Part shown: positions 1 through 8,479 of the stretch, one piece after another
How the letters are laid out: every line of letters begins with the position of its first letter
Position numbering within the stretch: position 1 is the first letter of the stretch
NCBI RefSeq assembly: GCF_001414055.1
Contig: NZ_CP013003.1
Coordinates: forward strand, 1-64,000
Origin: Caulobacter henricii
GTDB lineage: Bacteria > Pseudomonadota > Alphaproteobacteria > Caulobacterales > Caulobacteraceae
DNA: 64,000 nucleotides
Direction of reading: 5' to 3'
Translations under genes and position numbers: made by a program
The notes under the pieces: model-generated
Told to the model about the DNA's origin: nothing
Seen by the model: the letters and a program-made list of their open reading frames with translations, nothing else
Databases searched by the model: none

Positions 1-26
1 CCGCGCCCTCGGCTCGCCAACACCCT

Positions 27-464
27 GTGCTGACCTCGCGACTTGTCCTCACCGCCCGCCCGGAATTTGCCTTCAAACTCCTGGCCAACTCTTCAGGCTA
101 CGCGGACTGGGCGCCCTTCCTGACGATCTCACCGACCGCGAAGGGGCCCGATCCTGACCGCATGGACTTCTCGATCCGCATCAACCAGATGAAGAAGCCT
201 CTGGTACTCTCGGGCAAGATTACAGATCGCGAACCGCACAGCGTTATTGCCTGGTCGATCGGAGCGCGTGGCGCCTTTCAACTGCACGAGCGTTTCACGA
301 TCAAGCGTGCGGCCGCGGGAAGCCTGATCATCCATGAGTTGGCCTTTGATGGCTTGCTGCGTCGGTTGATCGGATCACCACTGCAGCGACTCTACGCACC
401 GGTGTTTCACGCCCTGGACAGGGCGCTTGTGCGTCGTCTGGGCGCTGCCAAGCGCCTGCGGTGA
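27..464 (+). CDS. SRPBCC-family protein (polyketide cyclase/START-like)
   Basis: The 145-residue product begins with the pattern typical of SRPBCC lipid- or ligand-binding folds: an early strand (SRLVLTARPEFAFKLL), a YADWAPF segment as in membrane-deformation/cyclase-like members, and a C-terminal helix rich in Arg and Leu. Members bind hydrophobic ligands in a helix-grip cavity; the substrate cannot be named here. GTG at 27 is the start within the window, but the true start could lie further left, outside it. It precedes a DUF190 gene and a metal ATPase on the same strand, so co-transcription is plausible. Function is inferred from fold-level resemblance only. Confidence 0.55.
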   Translation: MLTSRLVLTARPEFAFKLLANSSGYADWAPFLTISPTAKGPDPDRMDFSIRINQMKKPLVLSGKITDREPHSVIAWSIGARGAFQLHERFTIKRAAAGSLIIHELAFDGLLRRLIGSPLQRLYAPVFHALDRALVRRLGAAKRLR

Positions 465-531
465 TGGTCAACGCTTCCTTGCCGGGAAGACGCGTCGTCA
501 GCGCCGGGCCAAGCTTAACAAGGACCTCCCA

Positions 532-879
532 ATGACCGCTGATCGCCTTCACATCTTGCGCATCTTTATCGACGCAGACGTGCTCGAAGCGGATCAACCC
601 TACTCCAAAGTGTTGTTCGAGCGCGCCAAGGCGTTGGGGATCGCGAATGCTAGCGCCCTTCAAGTCGCCGAGTCTTACGGGGGCGCTGGCATTGTCCATG
701 GGGCAAAAGCCTTGGATCTCGCGCCCGGAGGGCGCGTGATCATCGAACTGGTCGATCAGGAGGATCGTTTGCGCGCGTTCCTCGACACCCTCGGCCCGGG
801 CGAGGACGTCGGCCTTGTGACGCTTGAGACTATCGCTGTCGTCAAGCACGGCGGCCATCACCACCACTCAGCAACCTGA
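532..879 (+). CDS. DUF190 (PII-like) protein
   Basis: A 115-residue protein resembling the DUF190 family of small PII-like proteins, often encoded next to ion transporters such as the fluoride channel CrcB. The segment DADVLEADQPYSKVLFERAKALGIANASALQVAESYGG has the characteristic arrangement of that family, followed by a VIIELVD strand. The C-terminus is His-rich (HGGHHHHS), consistent with metal binding. The frame is open upstream to 427, but ATG at 532 follows an AAGGACCT-type ribosome site and fits the family N-terminus. The next gene, a P1B-4 ATPase, starts 15 bases downstream, suggesting it modulates or senses the same metal. The role is inferred from context. Confidence 0.7.
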   Translation: MTADRLHILRIFIDADVLEADQPYSKVLFERAKALGIANASALQVAESYGGAGIVHGAKALDLAPGGRVIIELVDQEDRLRAFLDTLGPGEDVGLVTLETIAVVKHGGHHHHSAT

Positions 880-894
880 TCGGGAGACGACGCC

Positions 895-2931
895 TTGGCC
901 TCCGCCACGCCGCAGACGCAAACAGGGCGTCAGCCCGACCCCGACCCCGACCCCGACCGCGCGCATGATCACGGCGGCAAATCCACCGACGCCCACGCAC
1001 ATGGCGGTTTCCTCGGTGAACGCACTGAGCTGTTCTTTGCCATCGGCTCCGGCGTGGCCTTGGCGATCGGATGGCTACTCAGTCAGAAGGTCTCCGGTCT
1101 GGCGCCTTTGAGCCTGTTTATCATCGCCTATGGGCTTGGCGGGTTCTTCACCATCAAGGAAGCCGTAGGGTCACTACGCAAGGGCAAGTTCGAGATCGAC
1201 AGCCTGATGCTGGTCGCGGCGGCCGGCGCAGCAGCGTTGGGCCAGTGGGCGGAAGGCGCGCTGCTGCTCTTCCTCTTCAGCATAGGCCACGCGCTAGAAC
1301 ATTTCGCGATGGGACGCGCTCGGCGCGCCATCGAGGCCCTGGCCGAGCTGGCCCCCGAATGCGCGAGCGTCCGGCGAGATGGCGCTATCATCGACGTGCC
1401 CGTCGAAGACCTCCAGATCGGTGACATCGTACTGGTCAAACCCAATGAACGGATCGCCTCCGATGGCGTGGTCGTGGTCGGCCAAAGCAGCGTCAATCAG
1501 GCGCCAGTAACTGGTGAAAGCGTCCCGGTCGATAAGCGACCAGCGGCGGACGCCAGCCTGACGTTTGAGAAGGCCAGCGCGGAGCACCGGGTTTTCGCGG
1601 GCACGATCAATGGCTCCGGCGCGATCGAGGTGCGGGTGGCGCGCGTATCCTCTGAGACTACCTTGGCCCGGGTGGTGAAGATGGTGGCCGAAGCCGAGGC
1701 CCAGCGCTCGCCGACCCAGCAGTTCACTGATCGCTTCGAGCGCCTGTTCGTCCCGGCCGTCTTGGTCGGTGTCGGGCTGTTGATGCTGGCCTTCCTGGTG
1801 CGCGACGAGCCGTTCAGTGTAAGCTTTTACCGGGCAATGGCGGTGCTGGTGGCCGCAAGTCCCTGCGCCTTGGCCATCTCGGTTCCCAGCGCTGTGCTGA
1901 GCGGCGTCGCGCGGGCAGGGCGTGGCGGTGTTTTGGTCAAGGGCGGCGGCCCGCTGGAGAATTTGGGAACGCTGACGGTCCTGGCGTTCGATAAGACGGG
2001 GACGCTGACCGAGGGCAAACCCAGGGTCACCGATGTGTGCCCCGCTCAAGGCGTAGAGGAACACCAGCTGCTGGCTGTCGCGATCGCCGTGGAATCGTTG
2101 AGCGATCACCCTCTGGCGGCAGCAGTTGTCCGCGACGGGGGCGCGCGATTGGGCGACAGGCCGCGTATGATCGCCGAAGGCGTCAGCAGCCTAACGGGCA
2201 AGGGGGTAGAGGCCCAGGTCGAAGGCCAGCGCGTGGTGATCGGCAAACCCGGCCTGTTCGAAGGCGAGGACGGCGAGCCAATGCCGGACGCTGTCCGAGC
2301 TGTGGCCAGCCAATTGGAGGCACAAGGCCGCACTGTCATGGTCGTGCGCCAGGGCGACCGCTATCTGGGTGCTCTAGGACTCATGGATACGGCGCGTCCC
2401 GCCGCCAAGGCGGTGATCGCGCGGCTGCGCCTGCTGGGCGTCAAGCGCATCGTCATGCTCTCGGGTGACAACCAAACCGTCGCCAGCGCCGTTGCCCGCG
2501 AATTGGGCCTGGACGAAGCCTTTGGCGGTCTGATGCCGGAGGACAAGGTTGAATTCATCAAGGCGACGAAAGCCCAAGAGGGCAAAGTCGCCATGGTCGG
2601 GGATGGGGTCAATGACGCCCCAGCCATGGCCAACGCCACCGTCGGCATCGCCATGGGTGCGGCGGGATCAGACGTCGCGTTAGAGACCGCCGACGTTGCC
2701 TTGATGGCCGACGATCTCAATCACCTTCCCTTCGCGGTCGGCTTGAGCCGTCAAACCAGCAGGGTCATCAAGCAAAACCTATGGGTCAGCCTGGGCATGG
2801 TGGTCTTTCTGATTCCCGCAACGTTGCTGGGCCTGAAGATCGGCGAGGCGGTCATTTTCCATGAAGGGTCAACCTTGTTGGTTGTCGCCAACGCCCTGAG
2901 GCTTCTGGCGTATCGGGACAGAACGGCCTGA
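895..2931 (+). CDS. P1B-4-type heavy-metal ATPase (CoaT/CtpD-like)
   Basis: A 678-residue P-type ATPase that exports a divalent or transition metal from the cytoplasm using ATP. Visible motifs are SPC in the metal-translocating helix (about residue 322) instead of CPC, DKTGTLTEG phosphorylation loop (about 366), an SDHPL motif (about 404), GDGVNDAP hinge, and HEGST in the last helix (about 655). SPC plus HEGST define the P1B-4 group, whose members transport Co, Fe(II), Ni or Zn. The N-terminus is Asp/Pro-repetitive and His-rich rather than an HMA domain. The start is a TTG at 895, shortly after the DUF190 gene. The exact metal cannot be decided from sequence. Confidence 0.88.
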   Translation: MASATPQTQTGRQPDPDPDPDRAHDHGGKSTDAHAHGGFLGERTELFFAIGSGVALAIGWLLSQKVSGLAPLSLFIIAYGLGGFFTIKEAVGSLRKGKFEIDSLMLVAAAGAAALGQWAEGALLLFLFSIGHALEHFAMGRARRAIEALAELAPECASVRRDGAIIDVPVEDLQIGDIVLVKPNERIASDGVVVVGQSSVNQAPVTGESVPVDKRPAADASLTFEKASAEHRVFAGTINGSGAIEVRVARVSSETTLARVVKMVAEAEAQRSPTQQFTDRFERLFVPAVLVGVGLLMLAFLVRDEPFSVSFYRAMAVLVAASPCALAISVPSAVLSGVARAGRGGVLVKGGGPLENLGTLTVLAFDKTGTLTEGKPRVTDVCPAQGVEEHQLLAVAIAVESLSDHPLAAAVVRDGGARLGDRPRMIAEGVSSLTGKGVEAQVEGQRVVIGKPGLFEGEDGEPMPDAVRAVASQLEAQGRTVMVVRQGDRYLGALGLMDTARPAAKAVIARLRLLGVKRIVMLSGDNQTVASAVARELGLDEAFGGLMPEDKVEFIKATKAQEGKVAMVGDGVNDAPAMANATVGIAMGAAGSDVALETADVALMADDLNHLPFAVGLSRQTSRVIKQNLWVSLGMVVFLIPATLLGLKIGEAVIFHEGSTLLVVANALRLLAYRDRTA

Positions 2932-3104
2932 TATCGCCGCCTCCTGCTGACTGGCGCCGGGAGCTCTTTAATCGGGCTCAAGGGGTTGGGCGTGATCGTT
3001 TGCGCCGGATCGATATGGTCCAGCGTGCACTCGGCGCGTTGATGGAGTGGCGACGAGCCCCGTCGCCTTCGCGGTTCAAACTCGACCAGCAAGGATGCCT
3101 GTCT

Positions 3105-3326
3105 ATGGATCAACCTAAGAAATCCGAAGATCCAGTGACGCCGGTCGACCCAGTGGAGACGCCAGTGGTGACACCGGACAACCAAGATTCCGAGGCCGAA
3201 GACTCCACTTCCGAAACGGCGGCCGGCGGAATGATCAGTGAGGGCTCCACCGAGCCATTCTTGTCGGATGTCACCGAGGCGCCGCCCCGTCTGGGCGGCG
3301 AGGGTGGAATGATCGGAGAGGGCTGA
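3105..3326 (+). CDS. Small acidic protein of unknown function
   Basis: A 73-residue, acidic, Pro/Thr/Glu-rich product (MDQPKKSEDPVTPVDPVETP...) ending in two GGMI(S/G)EG-like repeats (GGMISEGS and GGMIGEG). It has no signal peptide or membrane segment and is probably disordered. I do not recognise a family. The open frame extends back to 3000, but ATG at 3105 follows an AAGGATG stretch suitable as ribosome site, and the upstream part has Arg-rich composition typical of noncoding frame. The paired GGMI-EG motifs could bind a partner. Hypothetical. Confidence 0.45.
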   Translation: MDQPKKSEDPVTPVDPVETPVVTPDNQDSEAEDSTSETAAGGMISEGSTEPFLSDVTEAPPRLGGEGGMIGEG

Positions 3327-3346
3327 GACTCTCGATCCGGGTCGGG

Positions 3347-3570
3347 CTAAGACGGCTGACCTGAGAGTGGCCAGCCGCGCGCAAGCCTAGGGACGTTCGC
3401 GTGGCGTCGCATCGCCACCCGCGTCGGCCGCTCGACGAGATGGAGCGCGAGGATCCCCACAGGAATGACGCCAAGGACCAACAGGGTCCAGATTGGCCAA
3501 AGCAAGGCGGCGCCCGAGACGTTAAACAATCGGGTGACGGCTCTGCCAGACAGCAGCTGCCAGGCCGATC
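3347..3570 (-). pseudogene. Remnant of an acyltransferase-3-like membrane protein (C-terminal end)
   Basis: On the minus strand an open stretch encodes a hydrophobic helix (LLWPIWTLLVLGVIPVGILALH) followed by LVERPTRVAMRRH. This matches the C-terminal pattern of acyltransferase family 3 membrane enzymes, whose last helix is followed by a VERP.R motif; the intact acyltransferase at 22.9 kb ends in VHFFVERPARTWIRR. Only about 75 codons remain, closed upstream by a TGA and with no plausible start, so it reads as a truncated relic. It could instead be a small membrane protein starting at TTG 3529. Confidence 0.4.
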
Positions 3571-3618
3571 AGCTGCGCTGGAGGCAAGGCATACTGGTCC
3601 AAGTCCAAAAGGCGCTTA

Positions 3619-4014
3619 TCAGAGCAAGGACTCGGCCATATCGGTGAGGATCGGACACTCCGGCCGGCCATCGCCGGCGCAGCATTGGGACAAATGGCGC
3701 AGAGTGTCCGCCATAGCCTGCATTTCGGCGATCCGAGCATCAAGGTCAGCGACGTGACGGTCAGCAATAGCCTTGACCTCCCGACTAGGACGGTCCCGGT
3801 TCCGCCAAAGGGTCAGAAGCTGGGCAATCTCCGCCATCGAGAAACCCAGGCTTCGGCCCCGCTTGACGAACCGCAACTCGTTGATTTCGCGGGCGGCGTA
3901 TTCGCGATAGTTCGCGTCGGTCCGGTTTGCAGGCCGCAGGAGCCCTATTTCCTCGTAGTAGCGGATCATCTTCGCCGAAACGCCGCTCGCCCTAGAGGCC
4001 TGGCCGATATTCAT
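3619..4014 (-). CDS. cueR: MerR-family Cu(I) regulator (CueR/HmrR-like)
   Basis: A 131-residue MerR regulator. Residues 1-40 form the winged helix-turn-helix (MNIGQASRASGVSAKMIRYYEEIGLL), followed by a long dimerisation helix and a C-terminal metal loop with Cys111, Cys112 and Cys120 (CC-7-C), the arrangement expected for monovalent-metal sensors of the CueR/HmrR type (Cu+, Ag+, Au+). It would activate copper export by distorting a promoter with an overlong spacer. It lies 9 bases downstream of the copA ATPase, on the same strand, so the pair is probably one operon under the operator at about 6437-6458. Confidence 0.88.
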   Translation of the reverse strand: MNIGQASRASGVSAKMIRYYEEIGLLRPANRTDANYREYAAREINELRFVKRGRSLGFSMAEIAQLLTLWRNRDRPSREVKAIADRHVADLDARIAEMQAMADTLRHLSQCCAGDGRPECPILTDMAESLL

Positions 4015-4023
4015 TGCCGATCC

Positions 4024-6387
4024 TCAGAGCTTTACCGCGCGAAGGCGAAGCGCGTTGCCGATCACACTGACAGACGAGAGCGCCATGGCTAGCGCCGCGA
4101 TCCCCGGCGACAGCAGCAGACCAAACACCGGATAGAGTAGGCCAGCAGCGATCGGGACGCCCGCAACATTGTAGGCGAAGGCAAAAAATAGGTTCTGACG
4201 AATGTTGCGCATCACCGCGCGAGACAGCCGCCGAGCCTTTATCAAGCCCTGCAAGTCACCTTTAAGCAGCGTGACCCCAGCGCTCTCAATGGCGACGTCG
4301 GCTCCTGCGCCCATGGCGATGCCAACGTCGGCAGCGGCGAGGGCAGGGGCGTCGTTCACCCCGTCACCGGCCATGGCCACCACCCGGCCCTCTGATCGCA
4401 GCTTTTCAACCACTGCGGCTTTTTGCTGAGGCAGAACATCGGCCTCTACGTCGTCGATGCCCAACTTGGCCGCCACAGCAAGGGCTGTAGTTCGATTGTC
4501 GCCGGTCATCATCACCAGACGAATCCCCTCGGCCTTCAACTGGCGGACCGCTTCGGCTGTCGTCGACTTGATGGGGTCGGCGATTGCGAGAACGCCCGCG
4601 AGCTGGCCATCGATGGCGACGAAGATGGCCGACGCGCCATCTTTTCTCAGCGCGTCGGCCTTGGTTGCCAATGCGCTCGTGTCGATGGCCTGTTCCACCA
4701 TGAAGGCGGGCGAGCCGAGCAGTATACGGCGACCCTCGACTTGACCCATGACGCCCTTGCCGACCGGCGAGTCAAAGTCGATGGGAGTGGTCAACAGGAG
4801 GCTGCGATCGTTCGCGGCCCGCACGATAGCGTCCGCCAGCGGGTGCTCGCTGGAACGTTCCAGGCTCGCCGCAAGCCGGAGTAGATCGGTTTCGTCAACC
4901 CCGGGAACCACGAGGATTTGGGTGACCGCCGGCCGACCTTCAGTAAGGGTGCCGGTCTTGTCGACGATCAGGGTGTCGATCTTCTCGAAGCGCTCTAGGG
5001 CCTCGGCGTCCTTGATCAGGACGCCAGCATGCGCCCCCCGACCAACCCCCACCATGATGGAAATAGGCGTCGCCAGGCCAAGCGCGCAGGGACAGGCGAT
5101 GATCAGCACCGACACCGCCGCGACAAGGCCATGAGCTAGGGCAGGCTCGGGTCCAACGAAGGCCCAGATCGCGAAGGCGAGGATCGCCGAGAGGATAACC
5201 GCTGGCACGAACCAGCCCGAAACACGGTCTGCCATGCGTTGAATGGGCGCGCGGCTACGCTGCGCCTGGGCCACCATCTGAACGATCTGGGACAGCAGAG
5301 TGTCAGCGCCGACCTTTTCGGCGCGCATGACAAAGGAGCCGGTTTTGTTGATCGCGCCGCCGACCACCTTATCGCCTGGCCCTCGGGTGACGGGCATCGA
5401 CTCGCCCGTGACCATAGACTCGTCGATTGAAACGCGACCCTCCGTCACCTCACCGTCGACTGGAACCTTTTCACCAGGCCGAACACGCAGGCTGTCGCCG
5501 ACGGTGATGAGATCTAGGGTAACCTCTTCATCGGTTCCGTCGCTGCGCACCCGACGGGCGGTCTTGGGCGCAAGGTCCATCAGCGCGCGGATCGCCCCCG
5601 ATGTCTGCTCGCGGGCTCTCAGCTCGAGCAATTGGCCCAGCAGGACAAGGACCGTGATGACGGCGGCGGCTTCGAAATAGAGCGGCGCGCTGCCATCGGC
5701 GGATCGGAAGGCGGTCGGGAAGACGTCCGGCGCCAAGACGGCCACAACGCTGAATATCCAGGCCACGCCGATGCCCATGGCGATGAGCGTGAACATATTG
5801 AGATTGCGGGTAACGAGCGAGCGCGCCCCACGCTCGAAGAAGGGCCAGCCGGCCCAGAGCACGACCGGGGTCGCCAGCACCAGCTGGATCCAGCCTGAGG
5901 TGGCGGGGCTAAGACGCATCATCAGGCCGGTGAGGTGCCCGCCCATCTCCAGGGCGAAGACCGGAACCGTCAGCACAAGGCCGATCCAGAACCGGCGCGT
6001 CATGTCGGCCAGCTCAGGATTGGGACCCGCGTCAGCCGTGATCAAGTCCGGCTCCAGCGCCATGCCGCAAATAGGGCAGGACCCGGGCCCTACCTGGCGA
6101 ATCTCCGGGTGCATAGGACAGGTGTAGATGGTCCCGGCGGGGGCGCTTTCTGCGGCGGCCGGCTTATCGGCCAGGTATTTCTGCGGGTCTGCCACGAACT
6201 TCGCGCGGCATCCCGCCGAGCAGAAGAAGAAGGGCTGCCCTTCGTGCGTCGCCTTGTGGGCCGTCGTCTCGGGGTTCACCGTCATGCCGCAGACAGGATC
6301 GATCGTCTTGGCGATGTCGGCGGTCGCCGGTCCGTGCGTGCAGCCTGATCCGTGCTGATGGTGGGCATGTCCCATTGGGTCGGCCAT
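4024..6387 (-). CDS. copA: Cu(I)-exporting P1B-1 ATPase with YHS and heavy-metal-binding domains
   Basis: A 787-residue copper ATPase. After a His-rich N-terminus come a YHS-type domain (DPVCGMTVNPET...FFFCSAGC) and a Cys/Met heavy-metal-binding domain (YTCPMHPEI...CPICGMALEP) instead of classical HMA domains. Then follow eight predicted membrane segments, CPC at about residue 432, DKTGTLTEG with the phosphorylated Asp at about 476, SSEHPLA, and GDGVNDAP. CPC marks Cu+/Ag+ export across the inner membrane. The frame is open to 6447, but AAGGAG lies just upstream of ATG 6387, and a CueR-type promoter falls in 6430-6458, so the shorter start is chosen. Followed by cueR. Confidence 0.93.
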   Translation of the reverse strand: MADPMGHAHHQHGSGCTHGPATADIAKTIDPVCGMTVNPETTAHKATHEGQPFFFCSAGCRAKFVADPQKYLADKPAAAESAPAGTIYTCPMHPEIRQVGPGSCPICGMALEPDLITADAGPNPELADMTRRFWIGLVLTVPVFALEMGGHLTGLMMRLSPATSGWIQLVLATPVVLWAGWPFFERGARSLVTRNLNMFTLIAMGIGVAWIFSVVAVLAPDVFPTAFRSADGSAPLYFEAAAVITVLVLLGQLLELRAREQTSGAIRALMDLAPKTARRVRSDGTDEEVTLDLITVGDSLRVRPGEKVPVDGEVTEGRVSIDESMVTGESMPVTRGPGDKVVGGAINKTGSFVMRAEKVGADTLLSQIVQMVAQAQRSRAPIQRMADRVSGWFVPAVILSAILAFAIWAFVGPEPALAHGLVAAVSVLIIACPCALGLATPISIMVGVGRGAHAGVLIKDAEALERFEKIDTLIVDKTGTLTEGRPAVTQILVVPGVDETDLLRLAASLERSSEHPLADAIVRAANDRSLLLTTPIDFDSPVGKGVMGQVEGRRILLGSPAFMVEQAIDTSALATKADALRKDGASAIFVAIDGQLAGVLAIADPIKSTTAEAVRQLKAEGIRLVMMTGDNRTTALAVAAKLGIDDVEADVLPQQKAAVVEKLRSEGRVVAMAGDGVNDAPALAAADVGIAMGAGADVAIESAGVTLLKGDLQGLIKARRLSRAVMRNIRQNLFFAFAYNVAGVPIAAGLLYPVFGLLLSPGIAALAMALSSVSVIGNALRLRAVKL

Positions 6388-6429
6388 ATCAGTCTCCTTG
6401 AGGCCGCCCCGGACGGCCGCCAAATCAAC

Positions 6430-6458
6430 CCTCAAGCCTCCCATCATGGGAAGGTCAA
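6430..6458 (-). promoter_or_regulatory. CueR/HmrR-type copA promoter-operator
   Basis: On the minus strand a -35 like TTGACC (plus positions 6453-6458) is followed by the dyad CCTTCCCATGATGGGAGG (6437-6454), a near-perfect inverted repeat of the CCTTCC...GGAAGG type bound by CueR/HmrR. It sits about 50 bases upstream of the copA ATG. MerR-family promoters have a 19-20 bp spacer; a -10 element is not sharp here. The family assignment of cueR supports the call. Confidence 0.65.
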
Positions 6459-6555
6459 GGGTTCTTTTCCTTTAGGCACAACGCGCGGGATGGCTTGAAG
6501 CAGCTGATCCCCCTTAGCCCACGCGTCCCTGGTCCGGGCGTGCTAGCATTCAGTG

Positions 6556-7827
6556 ATGCCAACGATTGAAGTTCTAGGACGGCGCGACCACGTCCTGAAC
6601 AGGGAATGCTTCTGCATCACTCTGGACAATCAGGGCTTACAGGCCGCGATCCGCGCCCAATTGCCTGCCGAAACAGGCTCCGCATCCCTCGTCACTAATC
6701 ACCCGCATCTCTTCGCGCAGGCGCCGGTGTTTTTGGCGCGGGAGGACCTGGAAGCCATGCTCGATGTGGTTGGCGCCATCGAGGCCGCCGCAGCAACACC
6801 AGCATATCAAGATGCTGTTCTCACCTGGGCGACAGCGATCGCCCGTGAGGACTTTGGACCGCGCGGCGCCTTCATGGGCTATGACTTTCACCTAACCGAT
6901 AGTGGTCCCAAGCTTATCGAGGTCAATACCAACGCTGGCGGCGCCTTCCTGAACGCCTTTCTGGCCCGCGCTCAGATGGCCTGCTGCGAGGAGGCTAGGG
7001 TGGTGACGCGATCGGCGCAGTCGGAGGAGTTTGAGCCGGCCGTCTGGCGCATGTTCATGAGTGAATGGGAGAGCCAGCGTGGGACACTGCCGCTGCGCTC
7101 GGTGGCCATCGTCGATGATCGCCCGGAAGAGCAATACCTCTTTCCTGAATTTCTTCTCGCTCAGCGCTTCTTCGAGCGACAGGGGTTGCGGGCTCTGATT
7201 GCGGACCCTGGCGAGCTTAGCCTTGCGGATGGGCGCCTGCTCTGCCGTGGCGAGCCGGTCGATCTGGTTTACAATCGCCTGGTCGATTTCTCGTTTGGGG
7301 CTCCGGGACATCAGGTCGTGCATGACGCCTACCGGTCCGGCGCAGTTGTGCTGACGCCAAGTCCCCGCAACCACGCGCTCTTCGCCGACAAGCGAAACCT
7401 GACCCTGTTGTCCGACGGCGTCGCCGTCAGCGCTTTTGGGCTGACGCTTAAACAGCAGCAGAGCCTTTCGGCCATTCCGCGCACCGTCTTGGTGACGGCC
7501 GCGAATGTCGATGAGCTCTGGTCGGCGCGAAAACGATACTTTTTCAAACCGGCGGGCGGCCATGGCGGAAAGGCTGTCTACCGCGGCGACAAGATGACCC
7601 GCAGCGTATGGGAGCACATTCAGCAGGGCGACTATATCGCCCAGGAATTGGCCACGCCGAGCCAGCGCCGCATTCGGATCGACGGTGAGATCAAGACGCT
7701 CAAGCTCGACGTTCGCCTCTACACGTTTATGGGATCTCCCCTCCTGACCGCCTCTCGTGTCTATCAAGGGCAGACCACGAATTTCAGAACGGCCGGCGGT
7801 GGATTTGCGCCTGTTTTCGTTACTTGA
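6556..7827 (+). CDS. ATP-grasp-fold protein of unknown substrate
   Basis: A 423-residue protein with ATP-grasp features: YDFHLTDSGPKLIEVNTNAGGAF (about residues 115-140) resembles a Mg/ATP site with Glu and Asn ligands, and FFKPAGGHGGKAVYRG (about 330-345) is a Lys plus Gly-rich phosphate loop, followed by DYIAQELATPSQRR. ATP-grasp enzymes join a carboxylate to an amine or thiol (for example glutathione synthase). The substrate is not evident. ATG 6556 directly follows a GTG at 6553; either may be used. It lies alone on the plus strand, divergent from copA and convergent with the ECF sigma gene, in a metal-resistance context that might suggest a chelator or thiol peptide, which is speculative. 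Confidence 0.6.
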   Translation: MPTIEVLGRRDHVLNRECFCITLDNQGLQAAIRAQLPAETGSASLVTNHPHLFAQAPVFLAREDLEAMLDVVGAIEAAAATPAYQDAVLTWATAIAREDFGPRGAFMGYDFHLTDSGPKLIEVNTNAGGAFLNAFLARAQMACCEEARVVTRSAQSEEFEPAVWRMFMSEWESQRGTLPLRSVAIVDDRPEEQYLFPEFLLAQRFFERQGLRALIADPGELSLADGRLLCRGEPVDLVYNRLVDFSFGAPGHQVVHDAYRSGAVVLTPSPRNHALFADKRNLTLLSDGVAVSAFGLTLKQQQSLSAIPRTVLVTAANVDELWSARKRYFFKPAGGHGGKAVYRGDKMTRSVWEHIQQGDYIAQELATPSQRRIRIDGEIKTLKLDVRLYTFMGSPLLTASRVYQGQTTNFRTAGGGFAPVFVT

Positions 7828-7900
7828 TCCTTGCTGGCGGCCCGTTGTCGAGAAGCCCGCCGGCCAGCGGGAGATGGCATCAGACCGTTTGCGACCTGAG

Positions 7901-8479
7901 CTAATGATCGCGGAAGGCTTCGGGATCCAGGGTCGTCGCAAGGATCTTGCGAGCGCGATAGACCCGGGTCTCAACCGACTTGGCTGAAACACCAAGGATC
8001 GCGGCGGCTTCCAGATGCGATAGACCGTCAAAGGCGGTGAGCACGAGAGGAGCCTTTAGAGCGTCAGGAAGCTTTGCAATCGCCAGCTCCAACACCTTCA
8101 TCGATTGCTGTTGGCGCAATTGATCATCGGCCGCTAGGCTTGGATCAATCGCTTGGGCGAGCGCATCGTCCGGCGCTGCGACCCCGAAAAAGAACCGGCG
8201 CACAGCCATCTTGCGCCCGCGGTCTCGCGCCTTGTTGATCGCGATGGTGCGCAGCCAGGGACCGAAGGCGCGGGAGGGGTCGTATTTTCCCAGTGCGGAC
8301 CAAGCAGCAACGAACGCCTCGTGCACGGCCTCGTAGGCTTCGTCGGCATCGCCGGTGTAGCGACGCAGCAGCCGGTAGAGCGCTTCTTTATGTCGGCCCA
8401 CCAGGAACGCGAAGGCGCGCTCATCACCCTTCGCGGCTTGGCACGCCAGAGCCTCGTCGGTGGGCGTCGCTGCGGTCAC
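7901..8479 (-). CDS. ECF-type RNA polymerase sigma factor (CnrH-like)
   Basis: A 192-residue group IV sigma factor. Region 2 (residues about 15-85: AFAFLVGRHKEALYRLLRRYTGDADEAYEAVHEAFVAAW) recognises the -10 and binds core; region 4 (about 130-185: LELAIAKLPDALKAPLVLTAFDGLSHLEAAAILGVSAKSVETRVYRARKIL) binds the -35. Its start overlaps the stop of the upstream sensor gene by four bases. The order anti-sigma, periplasmic sensor, sigma matches the CnrYXH system that controls Co/Ni efflux in Cupriavidus. Here the surroundings are copper genes, so the inducer may be copper. A candidate target motif is described at 9242-9266, 10472-10497 and 22854-22874. Confidence 0.87.
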   Translation of the reverse strand: MTAATPTDEALACQAAKGDERAFAFLVGRHKEALYRLLRRYTGDADEAYEAVHEAFVAAWSALGKYDPSRAFGPWLRTIAINKARDRGRKMAVRRFFFGVAAPDDALAQAIDPSLAADDQLRQQQSMKVLELAIAKLPDALKAPLVLTAFDGLSHLEAAAILGVSAKSVETRVYRARKILATTLDPEAFRDH

